Below are positions 45,094 to 52,715 of a stretch of 52,715 nucleotides of DNA, piece by piece (position 1 is the stretch's first letter; each line of letters opens with the position of its first letter). This stretch comes from JBBQKF01 sp038326615 (GTDB lineage Bacteria > Bacillota > Clostridia > Saccharofermentanales > UBA5734): NCBI GenBank assembly GCA_038326615.1, contig JBBQKF010000013.1:1-52715 (forward strand), in the 5' to 3' direction. The position numbers and the translations under genes are program-made. The notes beneath the pieces are model-generated. The model did no database searches and was not told the DNA's origin. It was given only the letters and a program-made list of their open reading frames with translations.

Positions 45094-45308
45094 ATAATCG
45101 CCTCCTATAATTTTTTAAAGTAATTTTTGTTGAATGATTCAACACCAAGAATTATTATGTTATACTTTCAAATAAATTGCAATATTTTTCTTTAATCAAT
45201 TATACAAAATACTTTAATTCTTTCATATTTTTGTTATAATGGTGGCTATCATTTATTTAAAATTGATTTTAAATAATTTATTGCAGTTATTATAATACAG
45301 TTACGAGA

Positions 45309-45326
45309 AAGGAGTGTATGATTTAG
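45309..45326 (+). promoter_or_regulatory. In-frame start-stop minigene before argJ
   Basis: A strong ribosome site AAAGGAGTGT is followed by ATG ATT TAG at 45318-45326. This two-codon frame is in phase with argJ, whose ATG is 13 codons further on and has no Shine-Dalgarno sequence of its own. It could be a regulatory start-stop, or the remains of the original start with a later amber codon. Confidence 0.55.
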
Positions 45327-45356
45327 CATTTTACTACATCATACAAATATAACAAT

Positions 45357-46580
45357 ATGAGTTCAAAAATAGATTTTATTCAAGGCTCAATTACTTCACC
45401 AAAAGGGTTTAAAGCAGCAGGTGTTGCTTGCGGTTTAAAGAAAAATGGTAATTTTGATCTTGCATTAATAACATCAGAGCCAAAGGCAATCACATGCGGT
45501 GTTTTTACAAGAAATATAGTAAAAGGACATTCCCTTAAACGCACAATCAATATGATAGGTAATGGCTTTGCAAGTGCAGTTGTTGTTAATAGTGGGAATG
45601 CTAATGCATGTGTAGGTAAAAAAGGCGATGAAGATGCAAGCAATATGGCAAAATTTGTAGCGGATATTCTCGGATTCGATTCTTCTGAAGTTTTGACCGG
45701 TTCTACAGGAGTCATTGGACAGCCTATGGATATGACTAAGTTAAAATCAGGAATAGAAAGTGCTTGTGACAAATTGTCCGACTCTGAGCAGTCAGGACAT
45801 GATGCAGAACATGCCATCATGACAACTGATATAATTCCAAAAGAATTTACTATTGAAATTAAAGTTGATGAAAATAATGTCACTTTATCTGGTATGGCAA
45901 AGGGGTCGGGAATGATACATCCGAATATGGCAACAATGATTTCTGTTATAACCACAGATTGTAATATTGAACACGATTTACTCTATAAAGCATTGAAAGA
46001 TGTTACAGATAAGACATTTAATCGTGTAAGTGTTGACGGCGATACAAGCGTCTGCGACATGGTTATTATGATGGCAAATGGAAGTGCATCAAACCTTCTG
46101 ATTAGAAATGAAGCTTCGCTGGAATTTGAATTATTCAGAAATGCCCTTGAAGCGGGCTGTACGAAGCTATCAAAACTCATTGCACAGGACGGCGAAGGTG
46201 CAACAAAGCTTATTGAAATTCAACTTAAAAATGCCCGTACAAAAGAAGATGCTGTAAAGATTATCAATTCAGTTGCCAAATCCCCTCTTGTAAAAACCGC
46301 TATGTTCGGGGAAGATGCAAACTGGGGAAGAATCCTTACAGCAATCGGCTATTCAGGTGCAGATTTTAATCCTGACATATGTTCAATTATGATTGGCGAC
46401 TTACTGGTTTGCCAAGAAGGTACTGCCCTTCCATTTGATGAAGATAAAGCTAAATTGATTCTTTCCGAAAAAGAAATCTTAATCACTATCGATTTAATTG
46501 ATGGTGAATTTGATGATCACATCTGGACATGCGATTTTTCTTATGATTACATTAAAATTAATGGCAGTTACAGAAGTTAA
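45357..46580 (+). CDS. argJ: Bifunctional ornithine acetyltransferase/N-acetylglutamate synthase
   Basis: Transfers acetyl groups from N-acetylornithine to glutamate, and may make N-acetylglutamate from acetyl-CoA. The 407-residue precursor shows VNSGNANACVG, GSTGVIGQPMDM, the self-cleavage motif KGSGMIHPNMATM with the new N-terminal Thr at 193, and FNRVSVDGDTSVCDMV. Monofunctional versus bifunctional cannot be told by eye. Other arginine genes (argB, C, D, F) are not next to it. Protein alignment favours the ATG at 45357 although it has no SD; the good site lies 37 bases upstream in front of a two-codon frame. Confidence 0.93.
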   Translation: MSSKIDFIQGSITSPKGFKAAGVACGLKKNGNFDLALITSEPKAITCGVFTRNIVKGHSLKRTINMIGNGFASAVVVNSGNANACVGKKGDEDASNMAKFVADILGFDSSEVLTGSTGVIGQPMDMTKLKSGIESACDKLSDSEQSGHDAEHAIMTTDIIPKEFTIEIKVDENNVTLSGMAKGSGMIHPNMATMISVITTDCNIEHDLLYKALKDVTDKTFNRVSVDGDTSVCDMVIMMANGSASNLLIRNEASLEFELFRNALEAGCTKLSKLIAQDGEGATKLIEIQLKNARTKEDAVKIINSVAKSPLVKTAMFGEDANWGRILTAIGYSGADFNPDICSIMIGDLLVCQEGTALPFDEDKAKLILSEKEILITIDLIDGEFDDHIWTCDFSYDYIKINGSYRS

Positions 46581-46893
46581 TCATTGAAAATATATATTAG
46601 TTAAGCTAATCTTAAAAAATATTAATTAAGCTTTTCTTCAAATATATTAATTAGACTAATCTTTATATAAATTAAAAGGGTTATAGCGTTAACTCATTAA
46701 AGGTTGAAAAACTCCGAAGCATCAAACTAAAAATAATCAATTACAAATCGAACTTGTTGAAAAATTAATGGAAACCACTGGGTCTTGATAGTATTTATAA
46801 AAAAACAATTTAGTCCTACTGAGTAAAAGCTATAGTCTTATAAATTAATTATGCTGATTTTCTAAAAAGCATAAAACGTTAGTCCTCGATATT
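46581..46893. other. Gap with imperfect repeats and a possible coding relic
   Basis: Between convergent argJ and clpE lie 313 bases. The first part (about 46592-46663) has three imperfect copies of an ATATTARTTARNCTAATCTT-like unit. From about 46690 to 46860 the base pattern is less AT-extreme, and one short plus-strand frame reads NQLQIELVEKLMETTGS before a stop. I found no intact gene. A decayed gene is possible, not proven. An 8-base repeat TTAGTCCT recurs at 46810 and 46879. Confidence 0.5.
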
Positions 46894-49269
46894 TTATAAT
46901 GTATCGAATGCTATTTTGCCGTCCTTAAGTACAGTTGAAACTGCTGTAACATCATTCAATTTACCTTGAAGTAGCATATCTGAAAGCGGATCTTCAATAT
47001 ATCTTTGAATGGTTTTTCTTAGAGGTCTTGCACCAAATTTCACATCATACCCAGTTTCGGATAAGAAATCCTTTACTTCGTCAGTCATGAGGAATTTAAT
47101 ACCGCGTTCATTCATTCCGTGGATAATGTCTTTCATCATCAAATCACAAATCAAACGAAGTTCCATTCTGGATAATTCATGGAAAACAACAATCTCGTCT
47201 ACCCTGTTTAAAAATTCTGGTCTGAATATTTCTTTGAGTATTGTTTGCACTCTGCTCTCAAGTGCAACATGTTCTGCTGCTCCAAAGCCAATTCCATGTC
47301 CTTTAAGAGTTGTACCGGCATTAGATGTCATTATAATAACGGTGTTCTCGAAGTTCACTACACGTCCATGACTATCAGTAAGTCTTCCATCGTCAAGAAT
47401 TTGAAGTAGCATATTGTAAACGTCAGCATGCGCCTTTTCGATTTCGTCAAATAGAATTACACTATATGGTTTTCTTCTGACCTTTTCGGTAAGCTGTCCG
47501 CCATCGTCAAACCCTACATATCCAGGAGGAGACCCGATTAATTTGCTTACGGTGTGCGGTTCCATAAATTCAGACATATCAAGACGTATCATTGCATCTT
47601 CTGACTCGAACATTGCCCAAGCAAGAGCTTTAACTAATTCAGTTTTGCCAACACCTGTCGGACCAACAAATATAAATGAAGACGGCTTGTGTTTTTTGCG
47701 GAAGCCGGCACGATTACGTTTGATTGCTCTTGCCAATGCTTTAACAGCTTCATCCTGACCAATAACTTTTTCGTGAAGTCTCTCTTCGAGGTGTAATAAT
47801 TTTTCGGTTTCTTCTTCATTTATCCTTTGGACAGGTATTCCCGTCCACATTTCAACTACGCAGGCAATGTCTTCAGCTGTAATTCTTTGTGGTTTGTAAT
47901 CAATTACTAATTTATCAAGTTTTGCTTGTTCAATACAAGCATGGGATTTAAGTAAAGCCTGATGTTCAAAAAGTGATAGGTCTTCACTTGAAGATGCAAT
48001 TGCTACTTCAAGACCCCTTTGTTCTTTCTCTAGGTCTGATAGTTTCTTTCTAGATTCAAAGATAACTCGTTCACACTCATCAGCTAGATTTGCTCTAGAG
48101 CCTGCTTCATCAAGTAAATCAATTGCTTTATCTGGTAGAAAGCGATCCATTATATATCTGTCCGATAAAGTTACAGCAGCTTCAATCGCTAGATCATCAT
48201 AAATAACATTGTGATGTATCTCGTAGTAATCTTTTATGCCTTTCAAGATTTCGACTGACTCTTCTTTCGATGGCTCTTTAATCATAACTTGTTGAAAACG
48301 TCTTTCGAGGGCAGAATCTTTCTCGATAAATCTTCTGTATTCATCTAAAGTTGTTGAGCCTAATACTTTAATTTCACCTTTTGCCAATGCTGGTTTAAGA
48401 ATGTTTGCTGCATTCATTGCACCTTCAGCATCTCCTGCGCCCATAATGTTATGAAGTTCATCTATTACAAGAACAATATTACCAGCACGCTTTGCATCAT
48501 CAACAACACCTTTCATTCTGCTTTCAAACTGTCCACGAAATTGAGTGCCAGCAACCATAGCAGTCATGTCAAGTAAGTAAACTTCCAAATTTTGTAATTT
48601 TGCAGGAACATTTCCTTCTACTATTCTTACCGCAAGACCTTCGGCTATTGCTGTCTTACCAACACCAGGCTCTCCAAGTAAAACAGGATTGTTCTTTGAA
48701 CGTCTGTTTAAAATCTGCACAACGCGCTCGAGTTCCTTCTTGCGACCAATAATTCTGTCAATCTTACCGTCAAGAGCTTTAAGATTAAGGTTTGATCCAA
48801 ACTGATCAAGAAATTTTTTCTTTTTGTCTTTACGTTCAGAATCATTACCCAAATCAGTCCTAGCTTTTCTATCAGAATCACTATCAGTTTGAGATGAAGT
48901 TTCTTCGATTGGATATGCCATTGCAACAGGCAAGAGTTCATTGGATTCTTTCGATCCAAACTCGTTATCTCCGTCTTCAATTGAATTTAGAAAAGAAAAA
49001 TCTTCTCCCATGCTGCCATCTACAATTGCTTTAAGGATGTTTTCTGGACTTTGTGCAAAAGTATTATCCATAACTCCGTTTATTTTTTCTGTTATTTCGT
49101 CGATATTTGATTCGTTAATACCTGCTTTAGCAAATATATCGTCCATTGCTCCAAGTCCTGTTTTATAAGCACACTTAAGGCATAGACCCTCATTGAATCT
49201 TTTTCCGTTTTCGAATCTAGTTGTAAATACAACCGCTGTATTAATATTACATAAAGTACATTTTGCCAT
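46894..49269 (-). CDS. clpE: ClpE-type AAA+ unfoldase with N-terminal zinc finger
   Basis: Hsp100 unfoldase that feeds ClpP. Order: N-terminal zinc finger with Cys 4, 7, 30 and 33; a charged linker (about 120-155); first AAA+ module with GEPGVGKTA at 199-207; a middle coiled-coil domain; second AAA+ module with GPTGVGKTELVKA; and the ClpP-contact loop IGF in GHGIGFGAAEH. The 791-residue size, zinc finger and lack of the double Clp_N repeat fit ClpE better than ClpC. No McsA/McsB or CtsR gene is here, and I saw no clear CtsR box. An AAAGG-type site precedes the ATG. Confidence 0.88.
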   Translation of the reverse strand: MAKCTLCNINTAVVFTTRFENGKRFNEGLCLKCAYKTGLGAMDDIFAKAGINESNIDEITEKINGVMDNTFAQSPENILKAIVDGSMGEDFSFLNSIEDGDNEFGSKESNELLPVAMAYPIEETSSQTDSDSDRKARTDLGNDSERKDKKKKFLDQFGSNLNLKALDGKIDRIIGRKKELERVVQILNRRSKNNPVLLGEPGVGKTAIAEGLAVRIVEGNVPAKLQNLEVYLLDMTAMVAGTQFRGQFESRMKGVVDDAKRAGNIVLVIDELHNIMGAGDAEGAMNAANILKPALAKGEIKVLGSTTLDEYRRFIEKDSALERRFQQVMIKEPSKEESVEILKGIKDYYEIHHNVIYDDLAIEAAVTLSDRYIMDRFLPDKAIDLLDEAGSRANLADECERVIFESRKKLSDLEKEQRGLEVAIASSSEDLSLFEHQALLKSHACIEQAKLDKLVIDYKPQRITAEDIACVVEMWTGIPVQRINEEETEKLLHLEERLHEKVIGQDEAVKALARAIKRNRAGFRKKHKPSSFIFVGPTGVGKTELVKALAWAMFESEDAMIRLDMSEFMEPHTVSKLIGSPPGYVGFDDGGQLTEKVRRKPYSVILFDEIEKAHADVYNMLLQILDDGRLTDSHGRVVNFENTVIIMTSNAGTTLKGHGIGFGAAEHVALESRVQTILKEIFRPEFLNRVDEIVVFHELSRMELRLICDLMMKDIIHGMNERGIKFLMTDEVKDFLSETGYDVKFGARPLRKTIQRYIEDPLSDMLLQGKLNDVTAVSTVLKDGKIAFDTL

Positions 49270-49297
49270 TTTAAAAATTACCTTTCATATATAACCA

Positions 49298-49339
49298 TAG
49301 TGTTTAGTTAATTATATTACACTATTTACATTACAATGT
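49298..49339. promoter_or_regulatory. Inverted repeats upstream of clpE (operator candidate)
   Basis: In the 75-base gap before clpE, TAGTGT at 49298-49303 has its complement ACACTA at 49319-49324, and just beyond is the palindrome ACATT-AC-AATGT (49328-49339). A TATAAT lies between the first pair on the minus strand. They could be regulator sites; they do not match the CtsR heptads I know. Confidence 0.3.
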
Positions 49340-49344
49340 GTCAT

Positions 49345-52300
49345 TTATTTTAATAGTTTTGAAAGATACTGTCCTGTGTATGATTCTTTTACTTTCGCGA
49401 CTTCTTCCGGAGTACCTGTTGCTATTATTTTTCCGCCTCCATCACCGCCGTCAGGACCTAAATCAATAACATAATCAACAGTTTTAATTACTTCTAGATT
49501 GTGTTCGATTATTATTATCGTATTACCACTGTCTGTAAGCTTGTTGAGAATGTCAACAAGTTTATGAACATCGGCAATATGAAGACCAGTTGTTGGCTCA
49601 TCAAGAATATAAAGAGTGTTTCCCGTGCTTCTTTTTGAAAGCTCAGTTGCAAGTTTAACTCTTTGCGCTTCACCGCCAGAAAGCTGAGTTGACGGCTGCC
49701 CAAGGCGAATATATCCCAAACCTACTTCGTTTAATGTTTCAAGTTTCCTCTTTATTTTTGGTATTGCATCAAAAAATGATACACCTTCTTCTACTGTCAT
49801 ATTAAGAACATCTGAAATGTTTTTGCCTTTGTATTTTACTTCGAGGGTCTCTCTGTTATATCTTTTGCCTTTGCAGACATCACAGGTTACATAAATATCG
49901 GGTAGAAAATGCATTTCTATTTTATTAACACCGTCCCCGTTACACGCTTCGCATCTTCCTCCTTTAACATTAAAACTAAATCTGCCCTGTTTATATCCTC
50001 TTGCTCTTGCATCAGGTGTATTTGAGTAAAGGTCACGAATTAAGTCGAAAACCCCAGTATAAGTTGCAGGATTTGATCTTGGAGTTCTTCCAATAGGGGA
50101 TTGATTTATGTCAATAACTTTATCAAGGAATTCAACGCCTTCAATTCTGTCACAATCTCCAAATGATTTTCGACCACCATTAATTTCATATGTTAGCTTT
50201 TTTAGAATTATCCCGTTAACTAAAGAACTTTTTCCTGACCCAGAAACACCAGTAATGCAGTTCATAACTCCGAGCGGAATATCAACATCAATGTCTTTGA
50301 GGTTGTTTTCGCGTGCCCCTTTTACTCTTAAAAATTGTCCAGTTCCTTTGCGTCTTTTTTCTGGAACTGCAATCTGCATTTTCCCGCTTAAGTATTGACC
50401 TGTAATTGATCTTTCACAGGCCATAATATCATCAACAGTGCCGGTAACAATAACTTCGCCGCCGTGTTCACCTGCGCCAGGTCCCATGTCCACAATAAAA
50501 TCGGCTTCAAACATTGTTTCTTCATCGTGTTCAACAACAAGTACTGTGTTACCGAGGTCACGCAATTTCTTCAAAGTATTAAGAAGACGTGTATTATCTC
50601 TTTGATGAAGGCCAATGCTTGGTTCGTCAAGAATATATAAAACGCCCATAAGCCCCGATCCAATCTGTGTCGCAAGCCTAATTCTTTGAGCTTCGCCTCC
50701 AGATAAAGTTGCAGATCCTCTGTTTAAAGTCATATAATCAAGTCCGACATCAACAAGAAATCCAAGTCTCGCGTCAATTTCTTTCACTATTCTCTCTGCA
50801 ATTTTCATTTTTCGGGTAGATAAAATAAGTTTATTAAGGAAATCTCTGCTTTTCCTTATTGGCATTTTTGTCAGATCATAAATATTCTTATTTCCGACTA
50901 AAACCGAAAGGCTTTCTTTCTTTAGTCTTGCACTATGACAAACAGGACACGGGTTCTTTGACATGAACTGTTCATAATATTCTTTCATATCATCAGATGT
51001 TGTTTCCTGATGCCTTTTTTCCATTGTAGGTATAACGCCTTTGAAATCTGCACGGTAATCTTTACCATGCGAATATTTACTGTTTGTTGTATCAATTGAT
51101 AATATTTCTCCGTTATTGCCATAAAGAATTATCTTCTTTATTTTTTCGGGAAGGTCTTTAAATGGAGTACTTAAAGAAAAATTATATTTCTTAGAAAGAG
51201 CTTCAATAAAAGCTCTTGCCCAACTGTCAATATCATCAAAATTCCATCCACCTGCTCGTATTGCTCCTTGATTAATTGAAAGTGACGAATCAAGAACAAC
51301 TAAATCAGGATCAATATCCATCATAGTTCCAATTCCAAGACAGTGCGGACAAGCCCCAAATGGGTTGTTAAATGAAAACATACGTGGTGTAATTTCTTCA
51401 AAGCTTATTTCACAATCAGGACAAGAAAATTTTTGTGAAAAAAGATGTTCTTCTTCATCGTATGCCTGCTCTTCGTTTTTTGATATATTTTCTGATGCAT
51501 TTGATGTCTTTGATTCTCCTGATTTTTGTGATGTTTCGGATGTTTCTGCTGAATCTGATGCATTTAATCCTTCTGATTTTTCTGGGTTAATTTCGTCATT
51601 ATATTCAATATTGTTTTTAACTTTTGTCGATTTCTTATTCTGAACAACTATTAGTAATAAGCCTTCAGCAAGGTGCAAAGCAGTTTCTACAGAATCAACA
51701 ACACGGCTAGAAATACCTTCTTTCATAACAAGTCGGTCAATTACAACTTCAATGGAGTGTTTTTTGTTTTTGTCAATTACAATTTCTTCTTCAAGTTCAT
51801 AGAAAATCCCATCAATTCTAACGCGAACATACCCAGAACGTCTGAATTCATCAAGCAACTTTGAAAATTCGCCTTTTCGACCTCTTACAACAGGTGCCAT
51901 AATCATTATTCGTGAACCGTTTTCGAATTTTTGTATTGTATCTATAATCTGGTCTACTGACTGTTGTTCGATTTTTTTGCCACACTTAGGGCAATAGGGT
52001 GTTCCTACTCTAGCATATAAAAGTCTGAGGTAATCATAAATTTCTGTAACAGTTCCTACAGTTGACCTTGGGTTCTTGCTTGTAGTTTTCTGGTCAATTG
52101 ATATAGCAGGAGAAAGCCCTTCAATGTAATCAACATCAGGCTTCTCCAGTTGACCTAAAAACTGCCGAGCATATGAAGACAAGGATTCTACATATCGCCT
52201 TTGTCCTTCAGCATAAATTGTATCAAAAGCAAGTGAAGACTTTCCTGATCCGGAAAGCCCAGTAAGTACTACAAGTTTATCTCTGGGAATTTTTAAGTCA

Positions 52301-52356
52301 ATATTTTTTAAATTGTGCTCTCGTGCACCCTTAACAATAATATATTCGTGAAGCAA
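49345..52356 (-). CDS. uvrA: Excinuclease ABC subunit A with acidic Ser-rich insert
   Basis: Damage-recognition ATPase of nucleotide excision repair. Two ABC modules are complete: Walker A GLSGSGKSSLAF near 33-44 and GVSGSGKSSLVNG near 700, signature TLSGGEAQRIRLA and QLSGGEAQRVKLA, and zinc fingers starting YCPKCGKKI, SCPDCEISF and CEACNGDGV. Its 1003 residues exceed the usual 940 because of a low-complexity Ser/Glu/Lys insert at about 245-300 (positions 51457-51624). The start is TTG with GAGGA seven bases before. A small hairpin TCTGATT-ATG-AATCAGA lies at 52374-52390 in the leader; I found no LexA box. Confidence 0.96.
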   Translation of the reverse strand: MLHEYIIVKGAREHNLKNIDLKIPRDKLVVLTGLSGSGKSSLAFDTIYAEGQRRYVESLSSYARQFLGQLEKPDVDYIEGLSPAISIDQKTTSKNPRSTVGTVTEIYDYLRLLYARVGTPYCPKCGKKIEQQSVDQIIDTIQKFENGSRIMIMAPVVRGRKGEFSKLLDEFRRSGYVRVRIDGIFYELEEEIVIDKNKKHSIEVVIDRLVMKEGISSRVVDSVETALHLAEGLLLIVVQNKKSTKVKNNIEYNDEINPEKSEGLNASDSAETSETSQKSGESKTSNASENISKNEEQAYDEEEHLFSQKFSCPDCEISFEEITPRMFSFNNPFGACPHCLGIGTMMDIDPDLVVLDSSLSINQGAIRAGGWNFDDIDSWARAFIEALSKKYNFSLSTPFKDLPEKIKKIILYGNNGEILSIDTTNSKYSHGKDYRADFKGVIPTMEKRHQETTSDDMKEYYEQFMSKNPCPVCHSARLKKESLSVLVGNKNIYDLTKMPIRKSRDFLNKLILSTRKMKIAERIVKEIDARLGFLVDVGLDYMTLNRGSATLSGGEAQRIRLATQIGSGLMGVLYILDEPSIGLHQRDNTRLLNTLKKLRDLGNTVLVVEHDEETMFEADFIVDMGPGAGEHGGEVIVTGTVDDIMACERSITGQYLSGKMQIAVPEKRRKGTGQFLRVKGARENNLKDIDVDIPLGVMNCITGVSGSGKSSLVNGIILKKLTYEINGGRKSFGDCDRIEGVEFLDKVIDINQSPIGRTPRSNPATYTGVFDLIRDLYSNTPDARARGYKQGRFSFNVKGGRCEACNGDGVNKIEMHFLPDIYVTCDVCKGKRYNRETLEVKYKGKNISDVLNMTVEEGVSFFDAIPKIKRKLETLNEVGLGYIRLGQPSTQLSGGEAQRVKLATELSKRSTGNTLYILDEPTTGLHIADVHKLVDILNKLTDSGNTIIIIEHNLEVIKTVDYVIDLGPDGGDGGGKIIATGTPEEVAKVKESYTGQYLSKLLK

Positions 52357-52531
52357 TAAGTGTTCCTCTCAGTTCTGATTATGAATCAGATATTCTATAT
52401 TATATTATATTTTATTCTTTTTTTATAGTTTTGAATAGTTATACAATAGAATTATAATTAAATATATGTAAATTATTATAGCAAATTTAAATATTGCCCT
52501 AATAATTTTTGATTATTTTATCAATTGGGGG

Positions 52532-52560
52532 TTGCAACATAAAATAAGCAATGATATAAT
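52532..52560 (+). promoter_or_regulatory. tRNA-Glu promoter
   Basis: TTGCAA (52532-52537) and a perfect TATAAT (52555-52560) are separated by 17 bases on the plus strand, about 20 bases before the tRNA. Confidence 0.85.
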
Positions 52561-52580
52561 CATCCTCGCATTAAATAATC

Positions 52581-52655
52581 GGCCCTATGGTCAAGCGGTT
52601 AAGACGCTGCCCTCTCAAGGCGGAATCAGGAGTTCGATTCTCCTTAGGGTCACCA
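52581..52655 (+). tRNA. tRNA-Glu (CTC anticodon), CCA encoded
   Basis: A 75-base tRNA with acceptor GGCCCTA/TAGGGTC (one G-U pair), D arm with AAGCGGTTA loop, anticodon arm CTGCC-CTCTCAA-GGCGG with anticodon CTC reading GAG, T arm AGGAG-TTCGATT-CTCCT, and encoded CCA. The overall sequence matches bacterial tRNA-Glu. A terminator follows. Confidence 0.95.
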
Positions 52656-52665
52656 AAATCAAAGA

Positions 52666-52698
52666 GCATCTGCATTGCAGGTGCTTTTTTGTTTTTTT
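52666..52698 (+). terminator. Terminator of tRNA-Glu
   Basis: GCATCTGC and GCAGGTGC form an 8-bp stem (one G-U) around an ATT loop, followed by TTTTTTGTTTTTTT. It ends the tRNA-Glu transcript. Confidence 0.92.
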
Positions 52699-52715
52699 AC
52701 AATAAAGCAGTTAAT

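Noticed and set aside
45318..45326. Amber (TAG) recoding, such as pyrrolysine insertion, to extend ArgJ
   Set aside because: TAG serves as an ordinary stop in pheT and the sortase gene, no pyl genes are visible, and ArgJ alignments do not need the extra 13 residues.
52357..52400. LexA box in front of uvrA
   Set aside because: The GTTC-like pieces at 52361-52376 are in direct, not inverted, orientation and do not form a CGAAC-N4-GTTCG type site.
1..52715. Overlapping open frames on the strand opposite the long genes, up to about 170 codons
   Set aside because: They mirror the codon structure of identified genes, lack ribosome sites and show no family motifs.

Overview
The window is 52.7 kb of an AT-rich chromosome, most likely from an anaerobic Gram-positive bacterium of class Clostridia (Bacillota). 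The pointers are a phenylalanine T-box leader before pheST, strong Shine-Dalgarno (SD) sites with some GTG and TTG starts, a LytR-CpsA-Psr (LCP) protein, a class B sortase, an MreC/MreD/PBP2 block, a ClpE-type unfoldase with an N-terminal zinc finger, YerC/YecD, DUF975, RqcH and QueH. I cannot name a genus. I see no prophage, insertion sequence, CRISPR array or plasmid gene; this is mostly core genome. Nearly all genes lie on the minus strand, the exceptions being a lipoprotein, prs, rqcH and argJ.

Layout, left to right. 1-6.7 kb: minus-strand run yerC, secA, a purine nucleoside phosphorylase, ahcY and an MTA/SAH deaminase, i.e. protein export plus an S-adenosylhomocysteine recycling set. 6.8-11.4 kb: an LCP protein and three very AT-rich genes for TadE-like and DUF5702-like proteins, an orphan set with no pilus motor. 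11.5-15.4 kb: pheST behind a T-box. 15.5-17.5 kb: a small ACT-like regulator, a lipoprotein and a metallo-hydrolase. 17.8-24.7 kb: gdhA with an elaborate promoter, a degenerate methylglyoxal synthase homologue, PBP2, mreD, mreC and radC; mreB is not between radC and mreC. 24.8-32.8 kb: asnS, a SEC-C protein, icd, holA, comEC and engB. 32.9-36.4 kb: prs, a small membrane protein and rqcH. 36.4-42.1 kb: queH, ruvB, ruvA, ruvC, a pyrimidine nucleoside phosphorylase and sortase B. 42.2-52.7 kb: tRNA-Lys, a COG2509 flavoprotein, a DUF975 protein, argJ, clpE, uvrA and tRNA-Glu. The first 16 bases look like the 5' end of a further tRNA.

How the genes fit together. AhcY, the deaminase and the phosphorylase can turn S-adenosylhomocysteine into homocysteine and hypoxanthine. 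Isocitrate dehydrogenase supplies 2-oxoglutarate to the glutamate dehydrogenase, whose glutamate can feed ArgJ. RuvABC, UvrA, RadC, HolA and ComEC belong to DNA maintenance and uptake; MreC/D, PBP2, LCP and sortase to the envelope; SecA, ClpE and RqcH to protein traffic and quality control.

No complete new system is evident. The points most worth following are the methylglyoxal synthase homologue that has lost its active-site signature, the palindromes at the gdhA promoter, the orphan TadE/DUF5702 set, the missing mreB, an in-frame start-stop minigene before argJ, and a tandem 14-residue duplication at the RuvB C-terminus.
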